A stretch of 64,000 bases of DNA, taken from Areca catechu. Its lineage: Eukaryota > Streptophyta > Magnoliopsida > Arecales > Arecaceae. The stretch spans positions 3,329,001 to 3,393,000 of the forward strand of contig CM038046.1 in NCBI GenBank assembly GCA_021397845.1, read 5' to 3'. The notes below the pieces were generated by a model. It was not told where the DNA came from, did no database searches, and was given only the letters and a program-made list of their open reading frames with translations. A program made the position numbers and the translations under genes. Below, one piece after another: positions 33,615-46,329 of this stretch; the first letter of the stretch is position 1; every line of letters begins with the position of its first letter.

Positions 33615-36600
33615 ATGGGCATCTTCTCGCTTGTGACGGGGTGGCCAGGGTCTAGCGGGTTCGGATCCGCTTCCACTGCGGAGCAGGTCGCCGAGGGGAT
33701 CGACGCTATCAATCTCACTGCCATCGTCACCGGTCCCTTTCTCATCTCTTCTCTTGCTCTCTTTTTCTCTCTTTTCAAAACTTCCTCGTGTCAAATTGTT
33801 GGATTAATTTCTTTTCTTTTCATTTTGGATGGTTTCTTGGTTGAATCGTAGTGTTTTTCTTTTAAATTTGTCCTTTCGTGGTTTATTACATTCCTTGGGA
33901 GCGCGAGCCCTTACGATTAGATTATAATGAAAGTTCTTGGAATGTTTGTTTCTCGTGGATTCTGGGTTCTTTCTCGGTTCGGCAGTCGCTCCATGGGCTA
34001 CTTTCTTAGTTCGGGTTTTTCCTTCCGTTCCTGGAAAAAAAGATTATAGCGAACCAGTCGCTTTCATTAAGAAAACCAAAGTATAAAAGGATGATGGGGT
34101 GGGCAATATTTTGTTTTAGTATTGATAAAGCAACGAGGTTCGTCAATTCACCATGCTCGTGTTTGTTGTCTTTTGGAGAGGGATGGTTCCTGTTATTTTG
34201 CTGTCTGTTCTTTTCCTAACGCTTCGTTGCTGCTTTTGGTGACTCCACTTTTTTGAACGTCTCTTACGGTGTTTTTACTTGGGTCTGTCATGTATGATGT
34301 ACTTGCTTTCGATCGTTAAGTTTCATTCACTTTTATCTTCCTAGTTGTTGCTGGTTGGTGGAATAGAACTTCGGTTGATGACAGATTGCTGCTTTCTTTT
34401 CTCTCTCTCTCTTTTTCATCCTTTCCTTTTTCTTGCCATCACTGGAAGAATGGATTTCCTTCTTTTACGGGCCCGAGGCCACGTGATTCGGAACTTTAGC
34501 TATCTGATTTTACTCCTACCAACCATCATGCATGAAGGCCTCCATTCGTTGTTGTCGCTGGGTTTCCAACAAGAAGGGTTTAGGATTTATGAAGCATTTT
34601 AGACCTGCTCATTGCTCCAATTGGTTGGCTCAACGAGCCACTTGCGGAAATGTGTTTGGCCGCTTGATTAGCTACTTTTGCTGCTTGCACCCCAAATATT
34701 GCTCTTTTTGGTTGGTTTTAATGATTATAGAATGACAGTCGTAGCAACTGTAGATAGAAAAAGTGTTAGCTAGCACTCAGGTGAATCACAATTTCATCAG
34801 GAAATGTCTTCTCAGGAATTATTATTGTCGTTATTCTGTCTTTTCTTTCCTGCAACATTCCATTATTTCGTTTGTTAACGTTCATATTTTCAACTAACCA
34901 TGTTTTGGGATTTTACCTTGAGTTTTGGAATCTTTTGATGTGCTTGCTTTGGATCTGTAACTTTCTTTACACTCCGTCCTCTTGTACGTTTTGCTTGTAC
35001 CAGTACCACTAAACTGATGGTGAAATATTTTGAACTGATATATGTTTGACATTTCAGTACTTGTGGTCTGCCGACTTCTCATTTTACTTTTTCTTTGTTT
35101 TCATTTCACTTGTGGACCTCTTCAACTGATCTTCCAGTTAAAGTTTTTGATATTTTATTTTCTGATTCCCACAAATGTACCTATTTATGTTTAGTTTAAT
35201 TTAATGAACTTGATTTACAAAAAAAAAAGGGTCCGCTAGTTGCGTTCGCTGTGTTCCCTAACAACAAGAGTGGTTTAGTCCACTAGACATTTAAGATTTG
35301 CTTGTTGATCGAATTGTTTGAGCAAGGAGCCTCTTGCACTGATTTTGAGAGTAACATTTTGTTACTTGCGCTTCTTGGCCCAGCAAATAATTGCTTTTTT
35401 ATGGTTGATGTGAATAATTATTAGATATTGGTAGAACTTTCTAGTTTCTGAATAACTTACTTCTCGAATGCTATTTCATCAAATCTCAAGTTATGGCACA
35501 AAGTCAGATATGGTCGGCGTGAATAATTATTAGATTTTGGTAGAGCTTTCTAGGTTCTGAATAACTTACTTCTCGAATGCTATATCATCAATCTCAAGAC
35601 ATGGCAGATGGTCAGATGAATGACTGTAGTTTTATCATGATTGTGCTAATTGTTAGAGGCAGCAATATACACTTCTGTGGCCTTTATGCCACCAGACTAT
35701 AATTTGATGCCAACTTTCCTGTGCTTATCTAGGGAAGTATGCTTTCTGGGTGATGGTTTAAGCAAAACAAGTCTTGAAGCAGCATATTTTAACACCTATC
35801 GATACTAATCTATAGTAATTATATGCCTCAGCAGTTAGATCCTAGATTTTCTATTACCATTTGTGTTGAGATTGTGTACGTGTATTTGTATGCAATCCAG
35901 GAGGAGCAAGTGGGATTGGTGCAGAGACTGCAAGAGTCTTGGCACTTCAGGGAGCCCATGTCATCATTGCTGCAAGGAACATGGAGGCTGCAAATGAGAC
36001 AAAGCAGCTTATCCTCAAAAGCAATCCAGCAGCTAGGGTGGACACTTTGAAGCTTGATCTTAGCTCATTAAAGTCCGTGCGATCATTTGCAGATAAATTC
36101 ATATCGATGGATCTTCCTCTTAACATCTTAATGTAATGCCTATTGTTCTTATCATACGAAGGGTGTTTGCTTCATCTGAACTTGATCATTATGTCTTCAT
36201 TTAACTGTGTTTTTACATAATTATTAGATGAGAGAATTCGTTGTCTCTGAACGTTAAAGATTCATGATGCTCCTTTAGGAACTATATTGAACTAAAATTT
36301 GATGGTCTCTTTATTCTGTATTTTAGAAACAATGCAGGTATTATGTTCTGTCCATACCAACTTTCAGAGGATGGAATAGAGATGCAATTTGCCACCAATC
36401 ATCTTGGTAATTGTACATTACCCAGATCTGCTTCTATAATATCTGCTTTCAGTAAAACTTAGTGACTAATATTTTGGGAATGGTCATCTGCTTATCTTTT
36501 TTAATGCATCTTTACAATTTTGTGGAGATAGGAAGTATTCTTTGCATCATCTAATGTGTAAACTTCCACAGTTATATCTCCCTCAATGCTTAATGTTTGT

Positions 36601-39600
36601 TGGATCGGTCAATTTATTTCCATCAGGGCACTTTTTGTTGACCAACCTTCTCCTTGAGAAGATGAAAAGCACAGCAAAGAAGATGGGGATAGAGGGTCGC
36701 ATTGTAAATCTGTCATCTATTGCGCACCTTCATTCATATGATGAAGGAATACGGTTTGATAATCTTAATGACACGGATGGGTATGTCAGTGCTTAAAACA
36801 CTTAGTTGTAATTTATACATCTCTAAATCTATATGCATTCAGAAGTATGCAAGGAATCATATTAATAAGTATCTTGGGACAATAGCATATATCTGATGGA
36901 GAACAATATTTTTTAAAAGTTTATCCAGCTAAATTTGCTGCTTATTCCCTGTGTTATCAGATACTCTGATAAAAGAGCATATGGACAATCAAAATTGGCA
37001 AACATATTGCATGCTAATGAGCTATCAAGACGCTTGCAGGTAACCAAGGCTTCTTATTACAGCAATATATACTCTTCTTTGTCTACATTTCAATCAATGT
37101 TTGCAGCGCATTCCCTGTTTTGTGATCCAGTGAGCTCATGTTTATGTGAAGAAATGCATAACAAAGAAATGATGTAAACTGCCTTCCCATCATGACATGA
37201 CATTCTGTGGTGCACTGCTGAAGTAAATTTTCATAATCCATATTTAGTTTCTTCTCTTACATAAGGTTTTTAATATCTACAATTTGCTTCTTTATTCGTT
37301 ACAAGAGAAATGGTCATCTGGGAATACTAATCTTAAATGGACCTGACACCATGCATTTGATTCTCTGAAGCAAGTCAATCATGTGATGGAAAGGTCATGC
37401 TCAGAAATTTGTGCTTATAGAGAGCAACTATGCCTTAAAACTTCTAGCTGTACTACAGACTTCTTAATAGATGAGCAACTCAATTTGAAATTGTGATGTA
37501 ATGCAGAGGCTGATGGGTAGTTCTCTGTTCTCAATGGCTGTAAATGTAGCATTCCTGTAATGTATATACATGCAGGGAATGGTTATTAATTAATGTGCAG
37601 ATTAGGCATGTTGTGCATTTCAGGGTGCTCTGTTTGACTTATATTGTCCATGTCAAACAAAAGTCTAGGGATTATCTCCTCTTGATTTCAGCATATGCTT
37701 GTATTTTATTGGCTGGTTGGCTTTGTATATGGAATGCATATCCTGCCTTTAATCAGCATCTCAGGTCTCCAGTAACATATAGTTTGTTAGACTTCCATGA
37801 TGATGCTATACAAATTTCCACATTTTGCATAACAGGAAGAAGGTGCAAATATTACTGTAAATTCTGTCCATCCAGGTTTGATTGTGACAGCTCTGTGGAG
37901 ACATTCTTTTCTTCTGATGAGTATGTTTATCATATTTAAACCTTCATAAAACAGCAACTTGTTTAATCATTAATAACCTTATTTTTTTTTCCCCCTGAAA
38001 CTGGTTGTTATCTTGCAGGGGTTCTGAAACTGTTCGCTTGCATTTTTGGAAGAATGTACAGCAGGTATGCAGCCAATTTACACTAGGCTTAAGTTTCCTT
38101 TTACATGACATCATAATTAAATTGTAGATAAAGTTCAAAATCGATCCACATTGTCCATAAGCTGGTTGTTTTGACCTGTTTTTTCCAAGATTATTCAAAA
38201 TGGAAGTTGAATTTGTCTGACACTAGGTTTAGGTTTTTCTCATCTTTAGTGGTCAATCCCTGAGTACTGTGCAGCTGCTTAACATGCAAATCCATAAATA
38301 TCTGGAAATACAATATCTGAGTTAGTCTTAAGATCAAGTTTAAGAAGAGCTTCTCATTTAGCAATAAGCACAGTAACTATCATATTCATATATACATATT
38401 AAAGATATCATGTCACTTATGGTACATCCACTCGTCAAAATTTGCTTGTGACTTTCATTTTGTTGATGAAGTAGATTCTGTGTATTGGTATTTGCTCATT
38501 AAATTACATATACAATGAAAATGTTCGATTTTATAACCAACCTTCTCAGAGAAACTATATTTGTGATAAGAATGTTAGACAGTCCACAGATTGGCATGAA
38601 AGTAAGTGGAGCATAAAAGAGTTGAAATGTTAGGGTGGATGTGTTGGTTATGAGGGATAGAGTAGCAAACATGGACAAAGAAGGTTAGCATTGGAAGTCG
38701 TAGGGAATAACTAAGGGTAAATCATTTAAATAGTTTGGCTATTTGCATTATAGGCCTGACACTGACCCCCATTGAGAACAGAGGGCCAGAGTACAAGTTA
38801 TCAGGAAAAGGGTACAATGCTAAAAATCAGCGGTGAGGATTATTTGAAGAAATTTCTCTTTATGTTGAACTCGGTTATTTTCCAAATAAGAGTCTAGGCA
38901 AAATAGGCCCCACATAACAAATACTGAGGGGATTGAGTCGGGAGTTCTGATATTTGTGTGTTTCATTAGCAGCATCCAGCCTGGGACTTTCATACTACCT
39001 TCATGTATTAAAAGTCTTTGACAAGGTAAGGGCCTGTTTGGCACTGTTCTTGTTTTTGTGCTTTGTTTTCCCTACTCATTAATGAAATATGGTATGGAGA
39101 TTGATATTGGAGACAACATTTTCGTGGAACTTCTTCCTTTATTTGCTTTTACTTACACTAGAAAGCAATAAGTTTTTGCTGCCAAAAGCTCTTAAGATTT
39201 TACAAACAATATTTTTAAAAAAAAATTAAAAAAAACAAAGGGGTTTCATGACAGATATATGTTCAGTCTAGTTCATTGTTTTCTTGGATTTTCTAAAACA
39301 AAAACAGAAGACAAAAGCAATACCAACAGGACCTAAATTATTCATGTGCAAGTATCACTACAATTCATTTATATTTGATTGAGGCATTGTTCTATATCAT
39401 TATCTGCTCTGAGTATTTGGTATAAGCCTTGTTGGCAAACGTTGATAGAGCTCTACACGAGTTTTCCGCACGTTGCTTCTGTCAACAGGAAAGGTGACCT
39501 TGCATTACCTTCTTGTCCGTGTTAAAAGATTCTTCAAAGGATTCCCATCCTTTCTTTCAAATTAGAAAGGGAGCAAAAATAGAGAGGAGATAACAAATAG

Positions 39601-39988
39601 GGTAGAATTACAGAGATGGCAATATCTCACCAATCTGGACCACTGACCAAACCTGAAATGTACAATTTAAAATGTTATCGAAGTTTTATATCAGTGCCCT
39701 CCCAAGTAGAAAATTTTATCGTTACCATTTATTCTTAGTTTTTTTAAAAAAAAAAAATATTTCATTAGGAAGGTGAATGGCAGCATCATATATGCTGACT
39801 CAAATGGTGCATCTTTGCAGGGAGCAGCTACTACATGCTATGTTGCATTGCATCCGAGTCTCAAGGGTGTAACAGGGAAGTATTTCTTTGATTGCAATGA
39901 GGAGAAGCCAGGTATAATGGCCAGAGAAGAGACCTTGGGCAAAAGGCTCTGGGACTTCAGCGAAAAGCTGGTCAAATCAGCTCAGTAA
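33615..39988 (+). CDS. Short-chain dehydrogenase/reductase, TIC32 / retinol-dehydrogenase-like, eight exons
   Basis: A classical SDR with Rossmann fold that would oxidise or reduce a small substrate with NAD(P). The family includes the chloroplast TIC32 proteins, but the substrate cannot be told. Exons: 33615-33732, 35901-36132, 36327-36406, 36627-36780, 36961-37039, 37836-37920, 38019-38064, and a last exon to the stop at 39988. The start MGIFSLVTGWPGSSGF matches the family N-terminus. Motifs: cofactor-binding TGGASGIG across exons 1-2, NNAGIM at the exon 3 start, the active-site block NLSSIAH, and the catalytic YGQSK (Y-x-x-x-K) in exon 5. The conserved GAATTCYVALHP is in the last exon. Oddity: with the expected last exon (39821) the frame is broken, because exon 7 ends with two leftover bases. 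Its bases still encode KNVQQ, the usual residues here, in another frame. An upstream acceptor at 39769 would restore frame and give 337 residues. The exon 1 donor (gtccct) is weak. Confidence 0.88.
35411..35628. repeat. 109-bp tandem duplication in intron 1 of the dehydrogenase
   Basis: The block beginning TGAATAATTATTAGAT and running through TTCTGAATAACTTACTTCTC to the CATGGCA... region occurs twice, at 35411 and 35520, with few differences. It lies in the 2.17 kb first intron and has no apparent coding effect. Confidence 0.88.
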
Positions 39989-40680
39989 GACCTAGTAAGA
40001 TAAGAACTAAGAGCATCCCATGGAATTATGGTACTCCCTTGCCAATATGGTGGGGGACCATCGTAAGATCGCAAGAATCCACTTCCACGGTAATTATTTT
40101 CTCTGTCTCTTACTCGTTTGTATGATAGGTGCTGCTTTAAGATTTAGTTTGAGTTCCTGCAAAATTTTGCTGTACTTGTTTTCGTCGCCGAACTACACTT
40201 TGTTCTCAAAAAATTGATCCATCCGTTCCCTCGAATCTGACTTCATCCGCATTCTACTGCTGATTCCCTGGAACAAGAATTTGCAATACTTCGAATGACC
40301 GATGGTGACTGGAGCAGCAATTCGACGTCTTTACTTGGATTTAGATTTAAATTGATGTGCATAGAATCGCACAAGACACAGTCTTCTTCGCAGGCATTAG
40401 CTTACAATTAAGTCCGGTAGCTAGCTGGTGAAATCACTAATACCGGGGCCGCATTTGAAGCATTAGCTAATCCGACACCATCGTTTACATTGTGAACATC
40501 GTTGTTGATTTTTTTTTCCCCTCAGGGGAATGCGGGTAAATCAGATAAAATTAACCCAATTTAAAATACATACATCCATAAGAATCAGAAAAAAATCAAA
40601 AATCAAGAAGGAAAATTAGCTGTGAAATCTTATGATGTATTTCTGGTGTGTTGCTAAATAGGCTGTCTTTTCTTTCTTTC

Positions 40681-40711
<31 letters not shown>

Positions 40712-41249
40712 TGGTAAATAGGCTGTCATTCCTGCACCATCAACTCTTTTCTCTTATTTATAAAAGCTAGTTAGGAGCGTTGTTTGTATTTAAAATATAT
40801 ATATATATAGGGAGAGAGAGGGGACCTTTTCTTTTTTTTTAATAGAATAAAAAGGGTAGGGGAATAAATTTAGCTTTTCCATCGGTCTCCCAATCCGTTA
40901 GATGATTGTTCGATTCGGGTCGTAAATTTTTTGCATACCCTTCGTCTAATCCCACTAGGGCATCGGAGTATCAGCCGTTCCATCCTTCAGTCATGTATAT
41001 CCAAAAAATTCAGAATTTAATCGAGTTATCCAAGAAATCATGTCTCGAATCCGTGATCGAAAGAGACAATGCTGTGCTTTTATCAACCGCGTTACCATGG
41101 TAGTGGTCGGGACCTTGCATGATTTAATAGTTGAAGCATTTGTGGCTGTACCGAATTTGTCTCAATTTCTATGTCAAAAGAGAATTTTGAATCGGTACAA
41201 AATGAAAAAATTTTCACGTACGGTTTAGTCGAATGAAAAAAAAAAAAAG
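39989..41249. other. Dehydrogenase 3' UTR and spacer
   Basis: No gene is supported. There is a TTTCTTTC-type pyrimidine microsatellite with a T run at about 40669-40712 and a short TA run at 40795-40809. The stretch 40900-41228 is less AT-rich and has two overlapping short open frames without recognisable domains; I could not identify it. Confidence 0.55.
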
Positions 41250-41740
41250 TGCCAGGGAGTATTTCTGATGCTGGGATTTATCATTGGAATGCAGCCTTTG
41301 GATAGGTTGAACCTGATCCGTTTTGCACTTAGTTGCTGTCGGTCTTTTTTTCTTGATGCAGAATTTTTTGTCATGTGATTAGTCTCCATAACTTCAAATA
41401 ACTACTAATCTGGAAATAGGCATTCAGTAGATAAGCTCATAGTAATGATTTTCCATCTATGCGGGAGTAAATGAAGGCTAGAATTTTGTGCTTATAATAA
41501 TATGATTAATAGTCCGATATTTTGGCAATCATAGGATTCTTCAATCATTTTTTATAAATAGCCAGTCGATTCAAGTAAATGAATTTTTAATACTTTCTTC
41601 CTATTCTAGAGTTTTGACTTGAGTATTGGAGGGTTCTTGTTGGAGTTAACTTTGATAAAGAATTTTTTGTAGATCTCTCCAGTAGCAACTCTCATCAGTC
41701 AAGCTTTTTCTCTGATCTCGAGCCAGAAACTGTAGTAATA
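41250..41740 (+). repeat. 5' LTR of element B
   Basis: Begins TGCCAGGGAGTATTTCTG and aligns with the right LTR from TGTTACGAGAATAATTATG. The similarity extends through AAATAGCCAG / AAATAGCTAG and CTCGAGCCAGAA / CTCGAGCTAGAA. The end at about 41740, just before TTGGTATT, is approximate. The high divergence marks an old insertion. Confidence 0.75.
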
Positions 41741-41999
41741 TATTGGTATTAAAGGAAGGGCCAAGTCCATTTTGAAAAGAAAAGTGAGCAAAATATTATT
41801 GATGCCGCCTAAAAATGCCATATCTAGATAACTAAGAGCCCATTTTGCAAGTAGGGCTCCCACGCCCTCGTCGCCACCGGCATGGCCACCTTTGCTTGTT
41901 ATAGGAGTGACTCCGGACAAGTTCAATGAGTTGGCCTAGTAGGTGTGCACTTTGATCGCTGCAGTCCAAAATACTGGTCCTTGGCAAGAGGCACAACTG

Positions 42000-43400
42000 G
42001 CTATCATTCCGCTACCCGGTGATCACAGCCACTTTTCGTCGCCTCTCATCCTTCACAAGATCCAGAATAGGAGAGGCATGCATGGCAGAGCTAGCCCAGA
42101 AGTCTGGAGCAAGCTAAGAGACAATCTCCTACCCCCTATTTTGAACGAGGCCCACTTCTAGGAGATCGCCATCTCAGTACTTTGAGGCTAATAATGTTAG
42201 GAACGCCGATATGGGGAAGCATTTTTGGGACATGAATAAGGGAATCAAGGCACTGCAAAATCAAGCCTCGATCCATGATGAAAGACTTGGTGTCAACATC
42301 AGCCCGCCTTTCATCCTTAAAATAATGCAAGAGACAATGCCTGTGAACTTCAAGGTCCCCCATCTAAAGATCTATGATGGGTCGAGGGATCCATTGGATC
42401 ATCTCGAGAGTTTCAAAACTTTCATGTTACTCTACCAGGTGACTAACGAAATCCTTTGCTGACCTTCTCCACTCTTAAAGGGGTAGCCAGGCATAGGTAT
42501 TCCAGTTTGAAACCTAGCTCTATTGATTCTTTTGCCAAACTGAGCCAATCATGCACCTCCCACTTTGTCAATAGTCAAAGGCATCATTGGGGGTTAAACT
42601 ATCTCATCAACATCAAGTAAAGGAAAGGCGAATCCCTCCGTGCATACTTGAGATGCTTCAATGTGGCAACTTTGGAGGTATGCAACTTAGATCAGTTCGT
42701 AGCCATGACAACCCTAAAGAGAGGGCTGCATAAAAATGCTTTTTTCTTCTTCGTAGGAAGAGTTATCCATGGAACTTTATGGAAATGCTTATTCGGGTGG
42801 AGAAGTATGCAAATGTTGAGAAGGTACAATATCCATCTAGTCACTATTGAAGTTAAGGTGACAGAGAAGCCAGATAGTTCAAAGAAGGTCCCTATTGAGT
42901 GGGGCAACTAGAAAAACGATAGAGGTCTCGTAGTCCACCTTGTTGCTGATCTAGGAGTTCTCCAAGTAATCAGAAGAATAGGTCCTCCCCTAGGGGATGA
43001 TGTGATTCACCTCCTAGGCATTTTATTAATTACATGCCTCTAAACACATCTCGAGAACAAAAACTAATGGAGGTAAAGCCACAACTACTACTAGCAAGGA
43101 GGATGCACAGTAGGCTCGAGCTTTATCGCAACCCTAACAAGTATTGTTTCTATCATCGTGATCATTAGCATGATACGGAGAATTGCATCTAGCTGCAAGA
43201 TGAAATCGAAAAGTTCATCCAAGAGGGAAGGCTTGACCAGTTGCTCTGAAGAAGGACACCATCACACCAGTCACCACCAAGACCTTGACAGCTATCGCCA
43301 TCGGAGCCTCGTAGGGCTTCTGAACTGGCTCCCCAGCAAGAAAACAAGAAAGGAAGTCCGCCTACTGAGGATGTTAATATGATAAGTGTAAGCATAGTGT
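42000..43400 (+). pseudogene. Ty3/gypsy Gag of element B
   Basis: Plus-strand frame 42211-42462 has MNKGIKALQNQASI and VPHLKIYDGSRDPLDHLESFKT, the same Gag block as FKIPQLEAYDRTTDSLDHL in element A. Later frames give ATLEVCNLDQFVAMTTLKRGL. The zinc-binding YCFYHRDH...HDTENC region lies at about 43140-43200 with an internal stop. Frames shift repeatedly. Confidence 0.82.
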
Positions 43401-43479
43401 ATAAGGCATGGTAAGAGCCAGCAGAACCTTCTAGAGTTGCAAAAAGTAGAAGGTTGAAGAAACTATCACCTTCTTCGAA

Positions 43480-43955
43480 GAAGATGAATCAATGTCCAAT
43501 ATCTGTATATGAATGCAGTAGTTATGATCCTGAATATTGGTAACTATAATATACACTGTATCCTAGTCGATAGTGGAAGTGCAATTTATATTTTATATTT
43601 TTTGGCCTTCTCTCAAATGAATCTCTTTATGGTCCACCTAGCGAAGTACGGGTCTCTCATATAGGGCTTCTCTGGTGAGTCAGTATCTATAGAGGGGGTA
43701 ATCACACTACCTATAAAGGTTGGCACCTTATCTCGGTGAGTCATTGTCTAGCTAAACTTCTTGGTGGTCAAAATCCCAATACCCTATAATGCATTCCTCG
43801 AACGACCTAGATTATGTGCTCTTGACACCATAGTTTGAAACCAGGTTATGGCATAGCAATGTTACAATGCAAGGCTCTAGGTCGAGGCTCGATCTGACCT
43901 ATTTCCTATGGGATTGGATATATAAAGTGAACTGCCTGAGGAACATAGTGAGCTG
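43480..43955 (+). pseudogene. Protease region of element B
   Basis: The plus strand reads NIHCILVDSGSAIYILYFLAF, where DSGSA is the aspartic protease active site, near 43550-43610. It is followed by a degraded IPYNAFLERPRL, corresponding to the YNxILGRP motif. Stops are numerous. Confidence 0.75.
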
Positions 43956-45150
43956 TTGGGCTATTTGCTGGAGATCCCTCTCTTAAAGGGGAACCCCGGC
44001 TGGATAGTCTGGATTGGTGTGGATCTGAATAAGGTAACAAAAGAATGGTTAACTATTTTTTTGTACAAAAATACTGACATATTTGCCTGGTTCGCCACTG
44101 ATATGCCAGGCATAGATCTGAACATGATGGTTCACAAGTTGAACATTGATCTAACCTATTGCCTAGTAAAGTAGAAGAAGCAGAGCTTTACCCCGAAATA
44201 TTAGAAGGCCATTATTAAGGAAGCTGATAAACTGGTTAAAGCTAGCTTTATTTGGGAGGTGATATACCCTGACTGGTTGGCAAATATAGTACTTGTAAAA
44301 AAGACAAATAAGAAGTGGTGAATGTATATAAACTTCACCGACCTAAACAAAGCCTGCCCAAAAATATAATTATCCTTTATCGCAGATTGATCAGTTGGTT
44401 GACATGACTTTCGGTCATGAGCTCCTTACTTTCATGGATGCCTTTTTTGACTATAATCAAATATGGATGGCACCTGAGGGTAAGGAGAATACCACCTCTA
44501 TTACTAATCATGGACTCTTCAGTTATAGGGTCATATCCTTTGGGCTTAAAACTATATGCGCCACTTATCAACGACTAGTAAATAAGATTTTTAAAGGCCA
44601 AATTAGTTGAAATATGGAAGCATATGTGAATGATATATTGATCAAGAGCCAATTTGCTCCCGATGACATTGTTGATTTTTAGGAAGCCTTTAATATACTA
44701 TGCCAATATAAAATAAAGCTGAATTCGACGAAGTGCGTGGAATAATATTCAGCAAGTTTCTAGGCTTTATGATTTCGAGCCAAGGTATTTAAGGCTAATC
44801 TAGAAAAGATTCAGACAGTTCAAGAAATGACTCTGTCTATCAAAAAAAATGCCTCCTTTGTCGCCCAGCATTTTGTTCGGTCGGTCTGGTCCGATTGGCA
44901 TGATACCCCTGTACAGTTTAGGGATGTTATTCTCTCAGACTTTTTGGGTTGTATTCACTCTCGTTCTCTTTAATGAATACCCTGTTCTATCAAAAAAAGA
45001 AAAGAAAAGAAATGACTCTGTCAAGTTCCATCAAAGAAGTTCAACTCCTCACTAGAAAAGTGGCGGCTTGTAATCATTTCATGTCCAGATCGATGAGATG
45101 TCTTCCATTCTTCAAGATATTCAAGTAGCCAAGGACTTCCAGTAGACTAT
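43956..45150 (+). pseudogene. Reverse transcriptase of element B, catalytic residue changed, interrupted by a LINE-like insert
   Basis: The frame 43956-44174 contains LYKNTDIFAWFATDMPGIDL, matching the RT entry of element A. Later comes the HELLTFMDAFFDYNQIWMA block (44415-44475), then the catalytic loop as EAYVNDILIKSQ near 44612-44650. The family has YVDD, so the first aspartate is replaced by asparagine. The frame is cut at 44838 by a 169-bp insert with a 16-bp target duplication. Confidence 0.82.
44838..45006 (+). mobile_element. 5'-truncated LINE-like insertion with A-rich tail
   Basis: The sequence AAGAAATGACTCTGTC flanks the segment on both sides (44822-44837 and 45007-45022). The inserted sequence has the look of a plant LINE 3' end (CTCGTTCTCTTTAATGAATA) and finishes in ATCAAAAAAAGAAAAG. 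A long perfect target duplication plus an A-rich tail are the marks of target-primed reverse transcription. A SINE is possible, but I see no clear A and B boxes. Confidence 0.75.
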
Positions 45151-46110
45151 AGAACACTAAAAGCATTTGGAGAGTTAAAGAAGTACCTTAGCTCCGCTCC
45201 ATTATTGAGCAAGTTCAAGCTTAGCAAAGAGCTTTACCTTTACCTTGCCGTATTATCTGTAGTAGTAAGTACGGTGCTTGTTCGGGAGAAAGGGAAGGTC
45301 CAAAAGCTAATCTACTACATCGGCAAGATCTTCCATAATATCAAGACTAGATATACAAGACTGGAAAAGTTCATTTTTATTTTTATTATATTTGCTAGAA
45401 AGATTCGGCCTTATTTTCAGGCCCACAAATCACCCTCATTGATCAGCCTTTGAAAATTATCCTCCATCGACGGATACCTCGGGGAGGATAGTCAAATGGA
45501 CACTCGAGCTCTCCGAATTTCATATAAGGTTTCATCTGAGGCTCTCAATCAAAGCTTAGGTGATCATCAATTTTGTTCCTGAATGCACTATATCGGATGA
45601 GGAGAAGACGCTGGTTGAGGGGACAAGTTCCCGAGCTAATCCAAAGGAGTGGTGAACCTTACACATTGATGGCTCATTAAATTCTACCGATTAGGAGCAG
45701 GGCTTATATTGTCTGGTCTTGAAAGAGATGTTGTTGTGTATGCTTTGCAATTCAAGTTTTTCATTACTAATAGTGAGGAAGAGTAGAAGCACTGATTACC
45801 AAGTTAAAAATCTCAAAGGAAGTTGGAGTCCAACACCTTATTGTCTTCAAAGACCCCAGTTGCTGGTAAGGCAAGTCAAAGGTGAATATGAAGCTCGAGA
45901 TGAGAATATGAAGAAGTACCTCACTAAGGAAAAAGATTTGACTTCATTATTTTAAAGTTTTGATTTGATAGGTACCTAGAGCAGAAAATGCTAGGATTGA
46001 TGCACTATCCACCTTCGGAGGGATACGAGAATATGAAGAAGTATCTTGGTAACGCAAAAGATTTGACTTCATCATTTTAAAGCTACATCCTTGTCATCTG
46101 ACCTTTAAAG
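45150..46110 (+). pseudogene. RNase H region of element B
   Basis: The stretch 45205-45300 matches the RT-linked RNase H (LYLYLAVLSVVVSTVLVREK). A second RNase H start is seen near 45655-45730 as TLHIDGSLNSTD...GAGLILSGLERDVVVYALQF. Residual copies of a 50-bp block (GAATATGAAGAAGTA ... GATTTGACTTCAT) occur twice, at 45903 and 46026, indicating an internal duplication. Confidence 0.75.
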
Positions 46111-46329
46111 AGATATGTACTTTAAGATATTGAAAAAATCGAGCCTTGAGGAGTCTTAGCTTGTTCAACAGATTGAAGAAGAGCCTACATAGATTGTCTA
46201 CTTTTTAGATATCTCCAACAAGATGAATTACCACTATATCGTAAAGCATCTCAAAAGGTAAAATGCTAAGCGCCATACTATATTATATAGGACAACAAAC
46301 TATACAAGTGGCCATTCTTTTTGCCTTTA

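Noticed and set aside
33488..33794. Minus-strand frames opposite exon 1 of the dehydrogenase
   Set aside because: Shadow frames of the GC-rich exon and 5' UTR; the plus-strand reading matches the SDR family.
41040..41228. Possible organelle-derived fragment
   Set aside because: The translated pieces did not match any plastid or mitochondrial gene I can recall with confidence.
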